NCBI GenBank assembly: GCA_044432925.1
Contig: JAWXUE010000024.1
Location: 1-19,117 of the forward strand
Direction: 5' to 3'
DNA from: JAWXUE01 sp044432925
Lineage (GTDB): Bacteria; Bacillota_I; Bacilli_A; Acholeplasmatales; Anaeroplasmataceae
DNA length: 19,117 bases
Shown here: piece by piece, positions 14,469-19,117 of the stretch
Numbering within the stretch: the stretch's first letter is position 1
How the letters are laid out: the number at the start of each line of letters is the position of its first letter
The notes under the pieces: model-generated
The model's input: only the letters and a program-made list of their open reading frames with translations
Told to the model about the DNA's origin: nothing
The model's database searches: none
Position numbers and translations under genes: made by a program

Positions 14469-14857
14469 GTGAAAAAAACTAAATGTCCATTTTGTGGTAC
14501 ACAGATAGAATCTAAACAAAGATTAGTAAAAGAGATAATAAAAAATAAGGAAGTAAGTTACATTGAAACTTATTTTTATTGTATTGAAGATAAAGAAGAA
14601 TTTTATGACGAAGAAACATCAAAAGAAAATTATATTAATCTAACAGATAAATATAAAGAAATTGAAGAATAATGTTGTTTATCTTAATCTAATTTAGCTT
14701 TGTTATTAGGTATGGGGAAAATTACTGTAACAAGATATGAAACAGGTATTATACAAGAAAAAACAAATGATATTTTACTTAGAATAGTTGATAGTGAACC
14801 ACACATAGTAATGAATTAATAGATTATTCTTACGCTGAGTTATTAAAAGAATTTTAA
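14469..14857 (+). pseudogene. Degenerate YgiT/MqsA-like zinc-finger plus HTH antitoxin
   Basis: A GTG start at 14469, with GAAAGG upstream, opens a 67-residue frame beginning MKKTKCPFCG, the CxxC zinc-finger start of YgiT/MqsA-type antitoxins. It stops at TAA 14670. In the same frame, after a second TAA at 14685, the sequence from 14694 reads LALLLGMGKITVTRYETG and onward to VMN, which is the recognition part of the Xre-type HTH these antitoxins carry. A further frame change near 14813 gives ELIDYSYAELLKEF to a TAA at 14855. The first part of the HTH is missing. So an intact antitoxin of about 130 residues has been broken by a deletion, stops and a frameshift. The second zinc-binding cysteine pair expected in the N-terminal part is also incomplete (only C38 remains visible). 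No partner toxin is adjacent. Confidence 0.75.
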
Positions 14858-14887
14858 AATAAATATAATTTATAAGGGAGTGATTGT

Positions 14888-17524
14888 GTGAAATGTATTA
14901 TAAAAAATGAATTAAAACTAAATGTAAACAAAGTTATTTATAATAATAACGGAAGTTGTTTTGTTTATTATAAAAACAATTCTACACCATTCCCTTATAA
15001 TAGAATGTTAGTAGAAGAAATAATAGATGAAGAAACATTAGATGTTAAAAACTATTTAGTTAAAATACATAATAAAAATGTATTTGATATTACTTCAATA
15101 ACAAAATACAAAACAAATAAAAATATATGGTATTTTATTAAAACAAAAGAATATAAAAAGTTATATCCACAAAAAAGTATCTCTATTATAGAAAATGCTT
15201 TAATTAAATCAAAAGAACTATTTTATTATATAAATGATATTATTAATTATATGATGAAAAACCCAGAAAGTTATAACGAACAAATAACACAATCACTAAA
15301 ATATAAAGTAGATGAGATAAAACATGTATTTCCTGATATTGTTTTATATAACTATTTATTAGGAGAAACAATACAAACATATAAACCTATTAATTATATA
15401 TTTCCATTTAGTTCTAACTTATCACAAATAAATGCTGTGAAAAGTGCTTTTACTAATCAAATAAGTGTTATTGATGGCCCTCCTGGTTGTGGTAAAACAC
15501 AAACTATTCTTAATATTATTGCTAATGCAGTTTATAATGATAAAACTATAGCTGTAGTATCATCAAATAATTCGGCTGTATATAATATACAAGAAAAATT
15601 AAAAAAGAATAATTTAGATTTTTTATGTGCTACTTTAGGAAGTAAAAATAATAATGAAAAGTTTTTTGAAAATCAATTAGAATATCCTGATTACTTATAT
15701 AATACCCTTATAGATAAAGGTATAAATTTATTACAAAATAAAATTGATAAAAGTTGTGAATTATTTGAACTTAATAATAAAAAAGTAACATATGAAATGA
15801 AAAGAAATGAATTAAATAAAGAACTTTTAAATTTTAAAATAGAAAATGATATTTCTTATGATGTTAATAGTAAAATATCTTTAAATAAAATAATTAAAAA
15901 AGTTAAACTATTATCTAAGCATAAAAATATATATAGTAATTTAAGTAAGTTGCAAATAAGATATCATCTATTTTATTCTAAAAATAAATCTATAAATGAA
16001 ATTAACAACTATTATGATTTATTAAATTTTTACAAAGTTTTATATTATAATAAAAAATTAGAAATATATACAAAAGATATTGAAGCTTTATTAAACACAA
16101 TAAATAAATATAACAAAGATAATTATGAAAAAAACCTTTATAAAGATTCTAGAGAATTATTCGATTCTTATCTAAAAAGAAAATATAATTTAATCTCTAA
16201 GAGAAAAAGAGAAGAGTTTCAAAAAGTTAATGCAAATATAATTAATGAATACCCTATTATATTATCTACAACACATAGTATAAGTACAGTATTTAAAAAT
16301 TTTAAATATGATTATGTAGTAATAGATGAAGCATCACAAGTAGATTCAATAAATGCAATATTAGCTATGTCAGTAGCTAAAAATATAATCTTTGTTGGAG
16401 ACTTAAAACAATTAGATAGTATAGTAACAAATGAAGAAGCAATAAAAAAAATCGGTGAAAATTATAATATTAAAAGTCAGTATAAACTAGAAAATAATAA
16501 TGCATTAAAATCTGTGATACAAACACTACCTGATGTAAAAAGAACTCTATTAAAAGAACATTATAGATGTCATCCTAAAATTATCGATTATTGCAATAAA
16601 GCTTATTATAATAATCAATTAATTATATATAGTCAAAATGATACAGAAGATCCATTCAGAGTTATTTTAACACCAGTAGGTAATCATTGTAGAGACAATA
16701 CTAACCAAAGAGAATTAGATATAATAAAAGAAGAAATAATAAAAGATAATCTAGTAGACGTTGGAATAATAACTCCATATAATGCTCAAAAGAACTTAAT
16801 TAATAATTCTAATCTAGATGTTGAAGTTGATACAATACATCAATTTCAAGGAAGAGAAAAAGAAACTATTATTTTCACAACAGTAGATAATAAAATATCT
16901 AAATTTACAGATAATGCTAGTTTAGTTAATGTAGCTGTATCAAGAGCAATAAATAAGTTTATCTTAGTTACTAACAATTCATCAAGTAATAATGAATCTA
17001 ATATTAAAAAGATAATTGATTATGCTAATTATAATAACTTTGAAATTACAGATAGTAATGTACATTCTATTTTTGATATGTTATACAAAGACTGTATTGA
17101 TAAAAGAAAAGAATATTTAAAAAATAATAAATTAAATACTGAATTTGATAGTGAAAAAATATTTGATGTATTTCTATCAGATATTTTAAATGATGTTAAG
17201 TTTTCACATTTAGATTATTGTTTTCAATATCCACTTTTAGATATTGTAAAAAATAAAAATATATTAAATTATGATTTATTAAAATATGCATCTAATAAGA
17301 ATACTAAATTAGATTTCTTAATTTATAGTAAATTAGATAAAAAACCTCTTTTAGCAATAGAAGTAAATGGTTATGATTTTCATAAAAAAGGAACTACTCA
17401 ATTTTATAGAGATATTAAAAAAGAAGAAGTACTTAAATTAAGTAATATTCCAATGTTAAAATTCACAACAAATGAATCAAATGAAAAAGATGTTTTATTA
17501 GAACAATTATCTAAATTAATATAA
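14888..17524 (+). CDS. UPF1-like SF1 helicase fused to a C-terminal DUF2726/Vsr-like nuclease domain
   Basis: The start is GTG 14888, with AAGGGAGTG about 8 bases upstream. The 878-residue protein joins an AAA_11/AAA_12 superfamily 1 helicase to a nuclease-like tail. Helicase motifs: Q-motif-like SSNLSQINAV near 175, Walker A DGPPGCGKT near 195, Walker B VVIDEASQ near 477, motif III FVGDLKQLDS near 502, motif IV EHYRCHPKI near 556, motif V IHQFQGREKE near 650 and motif VI VNVAVSRAINK near 679. Between Walker A and B lies a long, Lys/Asn-rich, probably coiled insertion (about 255-440). The tail has KLDFLIYSKLDKKPLLAIEVNG near 806-827, the pattern of DUF2726 and Vsr-type nucleases (Asp, then Glu in IEVNG). 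Single-gene helicase-nuclease fusions of this type are known from defence islands. Function is inferred from architecture and place. Confidence 0.88.
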   Translation: MKCIIKNELKLNVNKVIYNNNGSCFVYYKNNSTPFPYNRMLVEEIIDEETLDVKNYLVKIHNKNVFDITSITKYKTNKNIWYFIKTKEYKKLYPQKSISIIENALIKSKELFYYINDIINYMMKNPESYNEQITQSLKYKVDEIKHVFPDIVLYNYLLGETIQTYKPINYIFPFSSNLSQINAVKSAFTNQISVIDGPPGCGKTQTILNIIANAVYNDKTIAVVSSNNSAVYNIQEKLKKNNLDFLCATLGSKNNNEKFFENQLEYPDYLYNTLIDKGINLLQNKIDKSCELFELNNKKVTYEMKRNELNKELLNFKIENDISYDVNSKISLNKIIKKVKLLSKHKNIYSNLSKLQIRYHLFYSKNKSINEINNYYDLLNFYKVLYYNKKLEIYTKDIEALLNTINKYNKDNYEKNLYKDSRELFDSYLKRKYNLISKRKREEFQKVNANIINEYPIILSTTHSISTVFKNFKYDYVVIDEASQVDSINAILAMSVAKNIIFVGDLKQLDSIVTNEEAIKKIGENYNIKSQYKLENNNALKSVIQTLPDVKRTLLKEHYRCHPKIIDYCNKAYYNNQLIIYSQNDTEDPFRVILTPVGNHCRDNTNQRELDIIKEEIIKDNLVDVGIITPYNAQKNLINNSNLDVEVDTIHQFQGREKETIIFTTVDNKISKFTDNASLVNVAVSRAINKFILVTNNSSSNNESNIKKIIDYANYNNFEITDSNVHSIFDMLYKDCIDKRKEYLKNNKLNTEFDSEKIFDVFLSDILNDVKFSHLDYCFQYPLLDIVKNKNILNYDLLKYASNKNTKLDFLIYSKLDKKPLLAIEVNGYDFHKKGTTQFYRDIKKEEVLKLSNIPMLKFTTNESNEKDVLLEQLSKLI

Positions 17525-17569
17525 TTTCTAAAAAATGTTATAATATCTTAAAGAATCAAGGAGGTACAT

Positions 17570-17635
17570 ATGACAAAAGAAGAAATGACTCAATATACAG
17601 GTGAAATACATCACATACCAAGAACAACAAATTAA
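17570..17635 (+). CDS. Putative 21-residue peptide with very strong ribosome binding site
   Basis: MTKEEMTQYTGEIHHIPRTTN is preceded by AAGGAGGT at 17558-17565, the best Shine-Dalgarno sequence in the window, 4 bases from ATG. A TGTTATAAT extended -10 element (17536-17544) precedes it and a terminator follows at 17652, so it looks like a complete transcription unit of about 130 bases. The peptide is hydrophilic with no membrane segment, so it is not a typical type I toxin. It may be a real small protein, a leader peptide, or a gene truncated by an early stop. I do not recognise it. Confidence 0.4.
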   Translation: MTKEEMTQYTGEIHHIPRTTN

Positions 17636-17651
17636 TATTAATGATTATAAA

Positions 17652-17682
17652 AGCTACTCTTACTATCTAGAGTAGTTTTTTA
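17652..17682 (+). terminator. Rho-independent terminator after the 21-residue frame
   Basis: CTACTCT and AGAGTAG form a perfect 7-bp stem, extended outward by A-T and G-T pairs, with the loop TACTATCT and a run of six T bases. It separates the helicase and small peptide from the PHP gene. Confidence 0.85.
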
Positions 17683-17760
17683 TTTTTAAAACAAATATTC
17701 TCTTTAATAAGCCATTTATTAAAACACACTACAACAAATTTACCCATATATATACATAAT

Positions 17761-17770
17761 GTGATATAAT
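17761..17770 (+). promoter_or_regulatory. Promoter -10 element of the PHP-Sel1 unit
   Basis: GTGATATAAT, preceded by T, is an extended -10 (TGTGATATAAT) ending 25 bases before the PHP start codon. The -35 is poor (TTTACC at 17739-17744 is 20 bases away), which extended -10 promoters tolerate. Confidence 0.55.
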
Positions 17771-17794
17771 ATAAAAATGAAATGAGGTTATAAT

Positions 17795-18601
17795 ATGAAA
17801 CTAAATTTACACGTCCACTCAACTTGTAGTGACGGAAGAAAAACACCAAAAGATATTGCTTTGTTAATGGAAGAAAATAATATAACATTTGCATTAACAG
17901 ACCATGATACATTATCAGGTGTACAAGAATGTTATGATACATTAAATAACAAAGAGTTATTAATAACAGGTATGGAATATAGTGCAAAATTTAAAGATAT
18001 AACATTACATATATTATCTTATAATTTTGAAATAGATTTATTAAAAGAAGAAATATCTAAAAGTGAAAACAATAATAAAAAACTAATGAAACAAGTTTAT
18101 AACAAACTTAAAGCATTAGGATTTAATATTGAACTTTTAGATGAAAACAATATATCTAAGTCTGCCCTTGCTGATGAATTAGTAAATAAAGGTTATGCAG
18201 ATACTGAACTATATGCTAAAAGAAATATAATAAATAACTATGTAGATGATTATGGATTTCTAAATATCAAAGATGTAGTTAAAAATGTCCATAACGCTAA
18301 AGGTAAAGTATTTTGGGCTCACCCATTTCAAGTATTAAATAAAACAGGTAAATTTGATATAGACGAAATAAGAATCGAAGAAATAATAAAAGAATTAGTA
18401 AAACTTAAAATAGATGGATTAGAAGTATATTATAGACACTATACAAAACAACAAGTTTCTTTTTTAGAAGAAATGTGTAAAAAATATAACTTGTTATGTA
18501 GTACTGGTACTGATATACATTTTAAAGCAAAAGATGATTATCTTAATTATGATTTAACAGAAGAAAAAGCATTAGAAATTTATAAAAATATAATAAAATA
18601 G
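17795..18601 (+). CDS. PHP-domain metal-dependent phosphoesterase
   Basis: This is a 268-residue stand-alone PHP protein of the TrpH/YciV-like group, which hydrolyses phosphoester bonds, in some members nucleotide 3',5'-bisphosphates or short RNA 5' ends. Metal-binding motifs are in order: HVHSTCSDG at 6-14, LTDHDTLSG near 34-42, GMEYSA near 61, WAHPF near 172, YRHYTKQQ near 211, and TGTDIHF near 235. The start has ATGAGG 7-12 bases upstream. The gene stands behind its own promoter and a terminator, and 16 bases before the Sel1 gene. It looks like a housekeeping gene outside the defence island. The exact substrate is not determined. Confidence 0.9.
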   Translation: MKLNLHVHSTCSDGRKTPKDIALLMEENNITFALTDHDTLSGVQECYDTLNNKELLITGMEYSAKFKDITLHILSYNFEIDLLKEEISKSENNNKKLMKQVYNKLKALGFNIELLDENNISKSALADELVNKGYADTELYAKRNIINNYVDDYGFLNIKDVVKNVHNAKGKVFWAHPFQVLNKTGKFDIDEIRIEEIIKELVKLKIDGLEVYYRHYTKQQVSFLEEMCKKYNLLCSTGTDIHFKAKDDYLNYDLTEEKALEIYKNIIK

Positions 18602-18617
18602 AAAAGAGGAAATTAAA

Positions 18618-19117
18618 ATGATTTGTTTAAAATGTTTAGCTAAGTTAGAAAATGTAAGTGGTGAAAATGTTGTATGTAACAACTGTGGTATAGAGTTAAA
18701 TACTAAAGAAGTAGAATTTTTATCACAATATAAAGATGTATTAAAACAACTTAATCAATCTAAAGTATTATATTTAGATGATTTTGGATATACTTATTTT
18801 GTTTCACAATACTTCTGTGATAAAAAAGATTATGATAATAAAATGAAATGTATTAACTTTGGTTTAGAAAACAACAGTAAATGTTGTTTCCATGGATATG
18901 CTAATTCATACTATCATGGTGAGGGTGTAGAAAAAGATTTAGTTAAATGTTATGAATTATTAAAACAAACTGAAAATTCAACATTTACTAAAAGTATTAT
19001 AAGTTTAGGTTACTTATATTGTTCAGGTAATGGATGTGAACATGATTGTGATAAAGCAATAAGTCTATTTGAAAAAGCTGTTGAATTAGGTGATACTAAT
19101 GCATATACACAGTGGGC
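18618..19117 (+). CDS. Zinc-ribbon and Sel1-repeat protein (3' end outside window)
   Basis: The frame opens at ATG 18618 behind AAGAGGA and continues to the window edge without a stop (166 codons seen). The N-terminus has two CxxC pairs (MICLKC at 3-6 and CNNC at 20-23), a short zinc ribbon. From about residue 75 onward come Sel1-like TPR repeats: CCFHGYANSYYHGEGVEKD, LVKCYELLKQ, and SIISLGYLYCSGNGCEHDCDKAISLFEKA with the usual GY/G pattern. Sel1 repeats act as protein-protein scaffolds; the partner is unknown. It follows the PHP gene by 16 bases and probably shares its transcript. Confidence 0.85.
   Translation, partial: MICLKCLAKLENVSGENVVCNNCGIELNTKEVEFLSQYKDVLKQLNQSKVLYLDDFGYTYFVSQYFCDKKDYDNKMKCINFGLENNSKCCFHGYANSYYHGEGVEKDLVKCYELLKQTENSTFTKSIISLGYLYCSGNGCEHDCDKAISLFEKAVELGDTNAYTQW

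Noticed and set aside
17667..17987. Reverse-strand open frame of 106 codons with hydrophobic translation
   Set aside because: It overlaps the PHP start, its promoter and the preceding terminator on the opposite strand, has no ribosome binding site, and its hydrophobicity is the complement of lysine/asparagine-rich coding DNA.

Overview
The window is very AT-rich, uses strong AGGAG-type ribosome binding sites, and encodes every visible tryptophan as TGG, with no sign that TGA is read as tryptophan. Together with the protein families present this suggests a low-GC member of the Bacillota, such as an AT-rich gut Bacilli or Erysipelotrichia-like lineage or a Mollicutes relative that keeps the standard code. 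This is an inference; there is no rRNA or other decisive marker. All genes point the same way (+ strand).

The first 12.3 kb is a dense anti-phage defence island. It opens with an operon-like block: a DEAD/DEAH-type helicase with a DUF3427-like C-terminus (its 5' end lies outside the window), a NUDIX hydrolase coupled to it by TAATG, and an McrB-like AAA+ motor overlapping an McrC-like PD-(D/E)xK nuclease. A gap with a ten-copy TAAA microsatellite and a rho-independent terminator separates this from a type II Thoeris pair: a two-TM plus macro-domain ThsA and a TIR-like ThsB. A third gene follows 25 bases later: a large SF1 helicase with an unassigned ~480-residue N-terminal half. It looks co-transcribed with the Thoeris pair. 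A calcineurin-like metallophosphoesterase with DUF4116-like N-terminal repeats comes next, apparently starting at an ATT codon.

From 12.3 to 13.0 kb lies a gene-free junction. It holds a 241-bp copy (one mismatch, which creates a stop codon) of an internal part of the first helicase gene, three 13-bp units, two related hairpins and two terminators. The two 241-bp copies are direct repeats 11,961 bp apart and bracket most of the defence cargo, so they could mediate its deletion or report how it arrived.

From 13.0 to 17.5 kb there is a self-inhibited class II Fic AMPylator with a clear promoter and a palindrome over its -10, a broken YgiT/MqsA-like antitoxin remnant without a toxin, and a UPF1-like SF1 helicase fused to a DUF2726/Vsr-like nuclease domain (a probable further defence gene). 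A tiny transcription unit for a 21-residue peptide follows. The last 1.3 kb, a PHP-domain phosphoesterase and a zinc-ribbon/Sel1-repeat protein running off the end, may be the flanking chromosome.

The best candidates for something undescribed are the Thoeris-plus-helicase trio (with the nearby phosphoesterase), the tightly coupled helicase-NUDIX-McrB-McrC block, and the 241-bp repeat that brackets them.
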